From: CAZLBV01 sp964557845
Lineage (GTDB): Bacteria; Acidobacteriota; Aminicenantia; Aminicenantales; Aminicenantaceae
NCBI GenBank assembly: GCA_964557845.1
Contig: CAZLBV010000146.1
Coordinates: 1 to 10,619, forward strand
Direction of reading: 5' to 3'
Length of the DNA: 10,619 bases
Shown here: piece by piece, positions 1 to 6,137 of the stretch
How positions within the stretch are numbered: position 1 is the stretch's first letter
How the letters are laid out: every line of letters begins with the position of its first letter
The notes under the pieces: generated by a model
Database searches by the model: none
What the model was told of the DNA's origin: nothing
Seen by the model: only the letters and a program-made list of their open reading frames with translations
Program-made: the position numbers and the translations under genes

Positions 1-21
1 GGCTGCACCATAATAAATCAT
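1..21 (-). CDS. 5' end of an unidentified gene leaving the window
   Basis: On the minus strand an ATG at 21-19 is preceded by a strong ribosome binding site, GAAAGGAG (36-29), with a 7-base spacer. It opens a frame that stays open to the window edge and reads MIYYGAA. Only seven codons are visible, so no product can be named. The gene is transcribed in the same direction as the DUF4097/sigma operon, but the terminator at 355-380 and more than 330 bp of non-coding DNA separate them, so it should have its own promoter. I could not pick out a convincing one. The call rests on the Shine-Dalgarno plus ATG combination alone. Confidence 0.55.
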
Positions 22-353
22 CTTTTTTCTCCTTTCGATTGTAGGATATACGATCTTCTCTTGTGACGAAAGGATCTTCTAGATGATTATCAGGCCCAGG
101 TAATTATTTTATTATCTTATATTTATCTGATTTTTCCACAGAAACCATCCCCAAACTAATTTGTTTATTAATGTCAAAAACAAAAGCTTATCCTGTTTAA
201 TTTGATAATTATTCTGATTCAATCCGGTAGGATTAATTTCGTTTGGAAACAGCATCAAGTTTCCCTCAATTTCATGTTACTCTATCTTTTAATTTTGGAT
301 TAAGATTATTAAGATTATCACACCAGAAAAGCCAAGGTCAATGACTTAAGCAA
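22..353. other. AT-rich intergenic region
   Basis: I see no credible gene on either strand. The stretch should hold the promoter and leader of the minus-strand gene starting at 21. Visible small structure is limited to a perfect 9-bp tandem duplication, TAAGATTAT twice, at 301-318, and an 8-bp direct repeat GATCTTCT at 52-59 and 73-80. Neither has an obvious function. Confidence 0.6.
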
Positions 354-354
354 C

Positions 355-380
355 AAAAAAGGGCTCCCGAAGGAGCCCTT
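355..380 (-). terminator. Rho-independent terminator of the sigma/DUF4097 operon
   Basis: Read on the minus strand, a perfect GC-rich stem GGGCTCC/GGAGCCC closes a TTCG tetraloop and is followed directly by six T residues. Flanking A/T pairs extend the stem to 9 bp. It lies about 70 bp past the stop of the last operon gene (449). On the plus strand the T-run is missing, so it works in one direction, matching the operon. Confidence 0.93.
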
Positions 381-448
381 ATAGAGTCATGTTACCGGAC
401 TGCGATCAAGCCTTACCATGACAGCCTGACCGGACCCGATCAATCATC

Positions 449-1282
449 TCATTTGGCTTTTCTTATGAAAATATCGCCATTAAAGTTCTTAAAAACGTAT
501 TCCTGACCGCCGCCGTTGATCTTTCCATAGATAGTTTTATCGAAGCTGATTTGGTACCTGCCTTTCTCATCTTTTTCCTCTTCCTGCTTTTGTGCCGGCT
601 GTTGCATGATCTGAATCTCATAGTCGCTGTAGATATCGCCCATTTCAGATTTCATCTTAACATCTGCCTTTATCTCTCCCGGAAAAGTTACATCCACATC
701 TCCATTGAAGCTGGAAAAAGCCATCGGTTTTTCAGGATCGATCTGCTTAAATATGACCAGCAATTCTCCGTTAAAAGTATTGGCGATCACGTTTCCACTA
801 ATGCCGGTCAAGCTAATTCCACCGTTGTGATTGGTAGTTTCGATCTCACCAGATACATTTTCCACAATAATATCTCCTTCATTGAAACCGGAAATTTTTA
901 AGGAACTGGAAACCGGTACCTGAACAGTAAGGTCGACTGCGTATCTAAGAGATTCAACCTTGATGTTTACTTCATTTCTTTCTTCAGTAACCGTAAGTCC
1001 GGACGCACTCATCGGGATAAGTTTCATTCCCTTGGCTTTTTCACTGGTTGGTTCTTTCTCGATCTTTCTGGACCTGACTAGGGCTTCCACAACCACATCC
1101 TGGCCATTGTATCCTTTAACTGAAATGGATCCCCGGAAAGTTGAAACCTTGACCATAGCCGGTTGAGAAGGATCACTCAGTGGAACAGCGGCCCGATCAA
1201 CAGTATTCTCCTGGCTGTAAACTACAGCCGCTACCGCAAATATCCCTAACATTATTGTGAGAAAAATTCTCTTTTTACTCAT
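449..1282 (-). CDS. Exported DUF4097-like beta-repeat protein (second paralogue)
   Basis: This 277-residue protein begins with a basic N-terminus and a hydrophobic segment (about 5-22) typical of a Sec signal peptide, with likely cleavage near the SQE at 23-25. The rest is beta-rich and carries repeated Asn/Gly turns (NGG, NGE and NGD near 153, 171, 193 and 268) spaced by short strands, the pattern of the DUF4097 (putative adhesin) family, whose biochemical role is not established. It probably acts in the periplasm or on the envelope. It is last in the sigma/anti-sigma operon, 12 bp after a paralogue with which it shares the ISVKGYNG element and the overall layout. The start is supported by GGAGG eight bases before the ATG. 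A charged insert at about 230-242 (QKQEEEKDEKGR) matches a similar Lys/Glu-rich stretch in the neighbour. Family assignment is by pattern recognition. Confidence 0.85.
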   Translation of the reverse strand: MSKKRIFLTIMLGIFAVAAVVYSQENTVDRAAVPLSDPSQPAMVKVSTFRGSISVKGYNGQDVVVEALVRSRKIEKEPTSEKAKGMKLIPMSASGLTVTEERNEVNIKVESLRYAVDLTVQVPVSSSLKISGFNEGDIIVENVSGEIETTNHNGGISLTGISGNVIANTFNGELLVIFKQIDPEKPMAFSSFNGDVDVTFPGEIKADVKMKSEMGDIYSDYEIQIMQQPAQKQEEEKDEKGRYQISFDKTIYGKINGGGQEYVFKNFNGDIFIRKAK

Positions 1283-1294
1283 TTTTAACCTCCG

Positions 1295-2164
1295 TTAATT
1301 ATCTTTATTTTTCTGAGCTAACAGAATATCACCGTTTAAGGTGTCCAGTTTTATTTCAGGACCGCCCTTTCCTGACCGAACAGAAAAAAAGCGGCTGCTT
1401 TTATATATATATTTTCCCTCTTTTCTCTCTCCCTTACCCGGCTGAGCAGCGAGGTGCTTTACAGGGAAATCGCTGTAGATGTCCCCATTGAATGTTTTCA
1501 GCAGGAATTCTGCAGATGGTGCCTCAGGAAAGGAAATCTCAAGATCTCCGTTTATAGTATGAAACGAACAGGGAGCTTCCGGATTGCGGGTAAAGACAAC
1601 CTTGACCCAGCCGTTAACTGTGTGCGCCTTTGCTGCTCCGGCTATATCCTTCATGTCAATTTTTCCATTGACATTTTTAACATCAAACTCACCATCAACG
1701 CCTTCCACTGTAATATCTCCATCAGTTACGGTTTTAACATAGAGATTGGTCTTATGCGGAACTTTTATCTCAAAATCATACTTGACCTGATAACCGGGGT
1801 CTCTCCAATGGATCGAATTTCCTTTCTCATCCCGGCAGCGGAACGGACCGTTTACATAAAGATCGATGGAATTTCCCTCGGTTGTGATATCAAGAGTGAC
1901 TTCTTGTTGGGCTTTTTCCAGTTTGTCCTGGCTTTTAGCCTTAATGGTTTTGTTCACCAGAACTTGCACATCTGTCCCATTGTATCCTTTAACTGAGATA
2001 AAACCCCAGACATTATCTACGTGAAGTTCCCTTATCCCTTTTGGATCCGGAAAACTTAAATTTTTCTGGATCTTTTCTGTTTTTTCAATAGCATAACGTT
2101 CGGCAGATATGAAACTAAATCCTATCAGTAATAGTACCGAAAACAATAAAATACTCTTTTTCAT
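1295..2164 (-). CDS. Exported DUF4097-like beta-repeat protein (first paralogue)
   Basis: The product is 289 residues with a clear signal peptide (MKKS, then a hydrophobic run to about residue 20, cleavage probably after SFISA). The mature part shows the same ISVKGYNG start element and repeated NG turns (VNGK 166, VNGW 184, INGD 205, FNGD 226, LNGD 277) as the next gene, indicating tandem duplication of a DUF4097-type beta-solenoid or beta-sandwich. No enzyme motif is visible. Two cysteines (110 and 199) are present in the mature part. Its Shine-Dalgarno, AAGGAGG, overlaps the stop codon of the anti-sigma gene 10 bp upstream, so translation is probably coupled. Position in the operon suggests it is an output of the ECF sigma factor, exported to the periplasm or envelope. 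The function is unknown. Confidence 0.86.
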   Translation of the reverse strand: MKKSILLFSVLLLIGFSFISAERYAIEKTEKIQKNLSFPDPKGIRELHVDNVWGFISVKGYNGTDVQVLVNKTIKAKSQDKLEKAQQEVTLDITTEGNSIDLYVNGPFRCRDEKGNSIHWRDPGYQVKYDFEIKVPHKTNLYVKTVTDGDITVEGVDGEFDVKNVNGKIDMKDIAGAAKAHTVNGWVKVVFTRNPEAPCSFHTINGDLEISFPEAPSAEFLLKTFNGDIYSDFPVKHLAAQPGKGERKEGKYIYKSSRFFSVRSGKGGPEIKLDTLNGDILLAQKNKDN

Positions 2165-2174
2165 AGCAGCCTCC

Positions 2175-2993
2175 TTAAAAGCTCAACTTTTGAATCCCCT
2201 GTTCGGCCCGGTCCTTAACCGAAGGATCGATCTTTTCATCCTGGATAAGTGCCTTAAGTGCATCCGCCGCCCTCCGTTCCCGGAAAGAAACCAACAGATC
2301 GACCAACTCCATTTGAACCAGCGGAGAATCTTGACGGGCAAGTGAATCTATTAGGCCGGACTTGACCTCGGGATTATTATGAAATATATAAAGGGCATCC
2401 ACCGCCGATAATCTGACATTGATATTCTGGTCGTTATTCAAAGTGTCGAATAGAGCATCAATCAGACGTCCATCCGGTTCCTCCATCCGTGAGCTTATAC
2501 TGACTCCCCGCAGCCTCGCACTGGGTGATTCCTGTTCCAATAACGAGACGGCCCAGGCCTGGCGCATATCCTGCATCTCCTGGCGGAGCCGGGCGATCTC
2601 TGTGGAAGGATCAGCTCCTGACTTCAGCAGCATCCCGATCGTCAATCCTGCGGCCAAAAACAGGAAGGAAACCGCTGCCTGGATCGCCGGCTGTTTGGGC
2701 CACAGATCCGCAAAAACATTCTGTACCTTTAATCGAAAAGATCTCCTATACTCTCCCCTATTCAAATTCCTTTTTTCACTTTCCAGCATAGAGTAGAACC
2801 TTGAACGCAATCCTCCTCCCGGTAGCTGCTCAGGCAGCACTCCCAGTTTTGTCCAGACTGCGCTCAGGTCTTCGATCTCTGCCCGGCACGCTTCACACTC
2901 AGATAGATGAAGACGAATCATATTCATCTCATCCTCTCCTAGATCCCCGACTAAAAAATCAGGAAAAAGTTCTTTTACTTGTTCACATTTCAT
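2175..2993 (-). CDS. Membrane zinc-finger anti-sigma factor with HEAT-like C-terminal domain
   Basis: The 272-residue protein has an N-terminal zinc-binding anti-sigma signature: Cys3 followed by His29-x3-Cys33-x2-Cys36 in the HLSECEAC segment, as in zf-HC2/ZAS-family anti-sigma factors that bind and hold an ECF sigma factor at the membrane. One transmembrane helix follows at about 105-123. The extracytoplasmic part starts with a short coiled-coil-like helix (about 131-152). It continues with helical repeats at about 155-272 (phrases such as NVRLSAVDALYIF and PLVQMELVDLLVSF) that resemble HEAT repeats. Its ATG overlaps the sigma stop codon by 4 bp (ATGA), with GGAGG upstream, so the two are translationally coupled. 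The HEAT-like domain is the probable sensor or partner-binding part; that role is inferred. Confidence 0.88.
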   Translation of the reverse strand: MKCEQVKELFPDFLVGDLGEDEMNMIRLHLSECEACRAEIEDLSAVWTKLGVLPEQLPGGGLRSRFYSMLESEKRNLNRGEYRRSFRLKVQNVFADLWPKQPAIQAAVSFLFLAAGLTIGMLLKSGADPSTEIARLRQEMQDMRQAWAVSLLEQESPSARLRGVSISSRMEEPDGRLIDALFDTLNNDQNINVRLSAVDALYIFHNNPEVKSGLIDSLARQDSPLVQMELVDLLVSFRERRAADALKALIQDEKIDPSVKDRAEQGIQKLSF

Positions 2994-3550
2994 GGAGATA
3001 CACCTCCCGATAATTCTATGTAAATCTTGCTTAAATCTTTTATGGCGCGGTGAACCGTGGCTTTTACGGTCCCTATTTGGCAGCCCATCAACTCAGCGAT
3101 CTCTTTATATTTAAGATTCTGAAAACGGCTGAGAAGCAGGATCTCTCGTTTCTTCAGCGGCAGCCTGGCCAAGGCTTCCCGTATAAATTGAATATCCTGT
3201 CCCTGCGCAACTTCTTCCTCTGGATTTGAATCCGTACTTTCAGTCTCCACCCACTGTTCCTCCATCGGCAGTTCATCCTTGATCTTCCTTAAATGATCGA
3301 TATGGGTATTCCTTGCGACCTGATAAAGCCAGGTTGTGAATTTACTCTCAGCACGATAGGTGCTCCGGTATTTCAATATCCGGCAAAAAACTTCTTGGAC
3401 CAGATCTTCAGAAAGCCCTTGATTCCAGGTAAGACGGAGAAAAAAATTATATAATTTGACGTTATGCCGTTCGAACAATATGGCCAGTTTTTCGATCTTG
3501 CCGTCTCTAACCATTTCCATCAATGTCGTATCATTCATAGATTGCACCAT
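2990..3550 (-). CDS. ECF-family RNA polymerase sigma factor
   Basis: A 186-residue group IV (ECF) sigma factor. Region 2 spans about 20-88 and includes the core-binding and -10 recognition stretch DLVQEVFCRILK and the FTTWLYQVARN segment. An acidic linker (about 95-120) follows. Region 4, about 125-178, contains LPLKKREILLL and the helix-turn-helix YKEIAELMGCQIGTVKATVHRA that reads the -35 element. I place the start at the ATG at 3550 because GTGGAG sits five bases upstream of it. A GTG at 3556 would add two residues, but the ribosome binding site would abut it. It is first in a four-gene operon with its anti-sigma factor and two exported proteins. An ECF-type promoter lies directly upstream, so it probably transcribes its own operon. 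Confidence 0.95.
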   Translation of the reverse strand: MVQSMNDTTLMEMVRDGKIEKLAILFERHNVKLYNFFLRLTWNQGLSEDLVQEVFCRILKYRSTYRAESKFTTWLYQVARNTHIDHLRKIKDELPMEEQWVETESTDSNPEEEVAQGQDIQFIREALARLPLKKREILLLSRFQNLKYKEIAELMGCQIGTVKATVHRAIKDLSKIYIELSGGVSP

Positions 3551-3582
3551 ATTCACTCCACGCTAAATCCGTCTTCTTTAAT

Positions 3583-3610
3583 TTAGACTCGAATTTAATC
3601 AAAAGGTTAC
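3583..3610 (-). promoter_or_regulatory. ECF-type promoter of the sigma factor operon
   Basis: On the minus strand GTAACCT (-35, 3610-3604) and GTCTAA (-10, 3588-3583) are separated by exactly 15 bp. The E. coli RpoE-type consensus is GGAACTT, about 15-16 bp, GTCTAA. The AAC core typical of ECF -35 elements and the full -10 are kept. Predicted transcription starts near 3576, leaving a leader of about 25 bases with the Shine-Dalgarno at 3559-3556. The site explains autoregulation by the encoded sigma factor. Confidence 0.72.
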
Positions 3611-3765
3611 ACTAAATACTTTAATTAACGATGTTTTAGCATAAATCAACTAACCAAATTTCCAAAGAAGCCGCCCCATTTTTATTTAACATTCGAAAAC
3701 TCGGTTAAAGGATTTTTATATGGGCATGGCCTCTCGAGTTAAACTCGGGAAAATATACTATTTCC

Positions 3766-3793
3766 TTGACAACCGGATTTCGATCGCTATAAT
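3766..3793 (+). promoter_or_regulatory. Consensus sigma-70 promoter of the ferredoxin/MinD-like operon
   Basis: TTGACA (3766-3771) and TATAAT (3788-3793) match the housekeeping consensus at all twelve positions, with a 16-bp spacer. Transcription should start near 3800, inside the Fur-type palindrome, giving a leader of roughly 75 bases before the ATG at 3875. A promoter this strong fits a gene kept off by a repressor. Confidence 0.88.
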
Positions 3794-3794
3794 T

Positions 3795-3816
3795 GATAAT
3801 GAAAATCATTTTCATT
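3795..3816 (+). promoter_or_regulatory. Fur-type operator overlapping the transcription start
   Basis: The segment 3795-3813, GATAATGAAAATCATTTTC, matches 17 of 19 positions of the classical Fur box (GATAATGATAATCATTATC). Its core, TGAAAAT-C-ATTTTCA (3800-3814), is a perfect 7-1-7 palindrome that extends to 9-1-9 (3798-3816). It begins immediately after the -10 element and covers the predicted start site, the usual position for repression. The family (Fur rather than PerR or Zur) is inferred from the sequence; no regulator gene is in the window. Confidence 0.82.
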
Positions 3817-3874
3817 AACTTAGATAAATAAATGAAAAAGGATAACAAATAATTAGACCTAAAGGAGAAATAAG

Positions 3875-4279
3875 ATGTACCAGGTAGACGAAGAAAAATG
3901 TACTGGATGTGAAATTTGTTTAAATGTTTGCCCTACTGGAGCAATCTCCATGGTAAACCATATAGCCCAGATTGAAGGCAACAAATGCACAGATTGCGGT
4001 GAATGTGTCCGGGTCTGTCCTGTAGAGGCCATTTATCCCGACGAAAGACAACAACAACAAGAGTCTCAACCAGGCCAAAATCAAAATTATCCTAACACTG
4101 GTTTCGGTATGGGATCAGGCATAGGCCAAGGTCTAGGCAGAGGTATGGGAAGAGGATCTGGTCTGGGTTTGGGCGGAGGTATGGGTAGAGGTTTAGGAAG
4201 AGGCATGGGCCGAGGCATGGGAAGAGGACCCCGAGACGGACGAGGGGGAGGCAGAGGAGGTGGAGGTAGAGGGAGATGA
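3875..4279 (+). CDS. 2[4Fe-4S] ferredoxin with a Gly/Arg/Met-rich tail
   Basis: Residues 1-58 form a bacterial-type ferredoxin with two CxxCxxCxxxCP motifs (Cys9, 12, 15, 19 and Cys38, 41, 44, 48), predicted to bind two low-potential [4Fe-4S] clusters and act as a cytoplasmic electron carrier. A Gln-rich linker (59-75) leads to a tail of about 59 residues made almost only of Gly, Arg, Met and Leu in GRGMGRG-like repeats, ending GGGRGR. Normal ferredoxins of this type end near residue 60. Similar Gly/Arg/Met-rich sequence is known to me from small DUF5320-type proteins encoded beside MinD/NifX-like genes; that comparison is from memory. AAAGGAG lies nine bases before the ATG. The stop overlaps the next start by 4 bp (ATGA), so the ferredoxin probably serves the ATPase encoded next. 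Confidence 0.9.
   Translation: MYQVDEEKCTGCEICLNVCPTGAISMVNHIAQIEGNKCTDCGECVRVCPVEAIYPDERQQQQESQPGQNQNYPNTGFGMGSGIGQGLGRGMGRGSGLGLGGGMGRGLGRGMGRGMGRGPRDGRGGGRGGGGRGR
4100..4276 (+). repeat. Coding repeat for the Gly/Arg/Met tail
   Basis: This stretch is built from degenerate copies of a 6-12 base unit of the type GGTATGGGAAGA, encoding G-M/L-G-R. Third-position differences between copies (ggt/ggc/gga, aga/cga) show that the protein repeat is conserved better than the DNA. It is purine-rich on the plus strand and contrasts with the surrounding base composition. Confidence 0.75.
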
Positions 4280-6117
4280 AAGAGAGGATCGACATTGCTA
4301 TCTCCAGCGGAAAAGGCGGAACCGGAAAAACTTTTGTAGCAACCAATCTGGGAGCGCTTCTATCAGAAAAGTATAAGGCAATCCGTTATCTGGATTGTGA
4401 TGTAGAGGCTCCCAATGGCCATTTGTTTCTTAATCCGAGGATCGACAACCTAAAAGATGTCACTTTAGTGGCTCCTTCAGAAATTGATAAGGAAAAATGT
4501 ATCCTCTGTGGAGAATGTGCCGAAATCTGTAATTATAATGCGATAGCGGTAGTTAAAGATCAGGTGCTTTTATTCAAAGAACTCTGCCATGTATGCGGAG
4601 GCTGTAAGATTATCTGCCCAGTGGATGCAGTTATTGAAAAGGAACGGAAGATCGGAGTTATTAAAGAAGGTACCAGTAAAAATATTGAAGTAGTCTACGC
4701 GCTTCTCGAAACCGCTGAAGGTGGGATGTCTCCCCGATTGGTGCAGAAAGTAAAAGAATACGCCGGAGATGGCATAAATATTTTAGACTCCTCTCCAGGA
4801 ACAAGCTGCCCGGTCGTAGAGACGGTTAAAGATGCTGACTTGTGCGTTTTGGTTACAGATCCCACTCCTTTCGGCATAAACGATTTAAAACTTTCAGTAG
4901 AAATGGCTCGAGAAATAGGCATTGAGCCGGTGATCCTTGTCAATCGGGCCGAATATCTAGACGGCGCCTTAAAAGACTATTGTGCCAGTGAACAGCTTGA
5001 TATTATTGGGGAGATTCCCGATGAACGCAGGATAGCAGAAAGTTATTCACGGGGAGAATTGGCGATAGATCAATTTCCCGAACTAAAAGAGATATTTGGA
5101 CAAATAGCCGATAAAATCCTGACATTGGCCGGTCAAGAAAGAAAAATACCAAAAAAGCAAAAAAGAGAGAGCCCTATAACTGAAACAGCTCCTCAAAGCG
5201 CACAGAAGTATGCAGTCCCTCAACAAAACAGACCCAAAGAACTAGTGATTATAAGCGGGAAAGGCGGAACCGGCAAAACTTCGTTAACCGCCAGTTTTAT
5301 ATCTCTAGCACGATCGACCGTGACCGCTGATTGTGATGTAGACGCAGCAGATCTACATCTTATTTTATCCCCAAAGATCAAAGAAAGCGGGCTATTCAGC
5401 GGCGGAACCGAAGTAAATATTGATCAAGAAAAATGCACCCAATGTGGTGACTGCCTACAAGCCTGCAGGTTTTCCGCAATTAATGAAAATAATATAAATG
5501 GATCAATCACATATTCGATCGATGAAATCGCTTGTGAAGGCTGTGGAGTATGTAAACTGGTGTGTAAATACGACGCGATCAATAGTAAAAAGGCAGTGAA
5601 CGGCGAGTGGTTTATGTCTGAAACCCGCTATGGACCCATGAGCCATGCTAAGTTAGGGGTGGCTGAAGAGAATTCAGGCAGGTTGGTCACTTTAGTTCGC
5701 GATAAAGCCAATTTACTGGCCGGGCAGAATGGAAACCGTGAGATCATCATGGATGGAGCTCCCGGCACAGGATGTCCAGTGATATCTTCTCTTACCGGTA
5801 CCCGTTATGCCTTAGCCGTTACTGAACCTACAGTGTCGGGCTTACACGATCTGGAAAGGATAATGCAAGTGATCAAACACTTCGGAATTGAATCCGGAGT
5901 GGTGGTCAATAAATACGATTTAAATCCTAAGCTGACCAAAGAAATAGAAAAACTGGCTGAAAGCTATAATTCGACTTTTCTGGGGACTATTCCCTATGGA
6001 AAAGAGGTTACAGAAGCTCAGATGAGGAAATTATCAGTAGTGGAATATACCACTACAGCAGTTACAGAAAGTATAACGGAGATCTGGAAAAAGATATCTA
6101 AGGTCATCTCTTCCTGA
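4276..6117 (+). CDS. Fused tandem MinD-like P-loop ATPases with inserted ferredoxin domains
   Basis: The 613-residue protein contains two complete copies of the MinD-superfamily ATPase with inserted ferredoxin domain (COG1149-like), a family usually about 280-300 residues long. Copy 1 (about 4-285) has the deviant Walker A GKGGTGKT (12-19), DCDVEAPN (40-47), two cluster motifs (Cys75/78/81/85 and Cys104/107/110/114) and the switch II-like DSSPGTSCPV (171-180). Copy 2 (about 322-613) has GKGGTGKT (328-335), DCDVDAAD (352-359), Cys387/390/393/397 and Cys420/423/426/430, and DGAPGTGCPV (493-502). A polar, basic, Pro/Gln-rich linker (about 286-321) joins them. Relatives such as NifH and Mrp/NBP35 couple ATP hydrolysis to electron transfer or Fe-S cluster handling. 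A comparable role with the upstream tailed ferredoxin is inferred. The ATG overlaps the ferredoxin stop, with GAGGGAG upstream. Confidence 0.93.
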   Translation: MKERIDIAISSGKGGTGKTFVATNLGALLSEKYKAIRYLDCDVEAPNGHLFLNPRIDNLKDVTLVAPSEIDKEKCILCGECAEICNYNAIAVVKDQVLLFKELCHVCGGCKIICPVDAVIEKERKIGVIKEGTSKNIEVVYALLETAEGGMSPRLVQKVKEYAGDGINILDSSPGTSCPVVETVKDADLCVLVTDPTPFGINDLKLSVEMAREIGIEPVILVNRAEYLDGALKDYCASEQLDIIGEIPDERRIAESYSRGELAIDQFPELKEIFGQIADKILTLAGQERKIPKKQKRESPITETAPQSAQKYAVPQQNRPKELVIISGKGGTGKTSLTASFISLARSTVTADCDVDAADLHLILSPKIKESGLFSGGTEVNIDQEKCTQCGDCLQACRFSAINENNINGSITYSIDEIACEGCGVCKLVCKYDAINSKKAVNGEWFMSETRYGPMSHAKLGVAEENSGRLVTLVRDKANLLAGQNGNREIIMDGAPGTGCPVISSLTGTRYALAVTEPTVSGLHDLERIMQVIKHFGIESGVVVNKYDLNPKLTKEIEKLAESYNSTFLGTIPYGKEVTEAQMRKLSVVEYTTTAVTESITEIWKKISKVISS

Positions 6118-6137
6118 AACTTAGATACCAGGTTAGA

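Larger units (their letters stand above)
3557..3874. other. Divergent regulatory region between the sigma operon and the ferredoxin operon
   Basis: This 318-bp stretch has no gene. It holds two unlike promoters pointing away from each other: the ECF-type promoter at 3583-3610 (minus) and a consensus sigma-70 promoter with a Fur-type operator at 3766-3816 (plus). A small imperfect inverted repeat with one G-T pair (CTCGAGT, TAA, ACTCGGG, near 3733-3749) lies just upstream of the plus-strand promoter. The middle, about 3611-3730, is AT-rich with nothing I can name. Confidence 0.7.

Noticed and set aside
551..901. A 116-codon plus-strand frame with a hydrophobic start
   Set aside because: It is antisense within the last DUF4097-like gene and has no ribosome binding site or conserved motif.
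1454..1996. A 180-codon open frame on the plus strand
   Set aside because: It lies wholly antisense to the well-supported DUF4097-like gene, has no ribosome binding site or family pattern, and its protein is an unpatterned mix of hydrophobic residues and cysteines.
3853..3858. TTAGAC before the ferredoxin gene as a second ECF -10 element
   Set aside because: It would point toward the sigma gene from inside the ferredoxin leader and has no matching -35 at the right distance. It is likely chance.
4092..4346. Minus-strand open frame encoding a Leu/Pro/Cys/Tyr-rich protein
   Set aside because: It is the mirror image of the Gly/Arg/Met-coding repeat and the start of the ATPase gene; the low-complexity DNA keeps the opposite strand open by chance.
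6118..6137. A bidirectional terminator between the convergent ATPase and radical SAM genes
   Set aside because: The 20-bp gap and its surroundings contain only short GATC repeats and no stem with a T-run on either strand.
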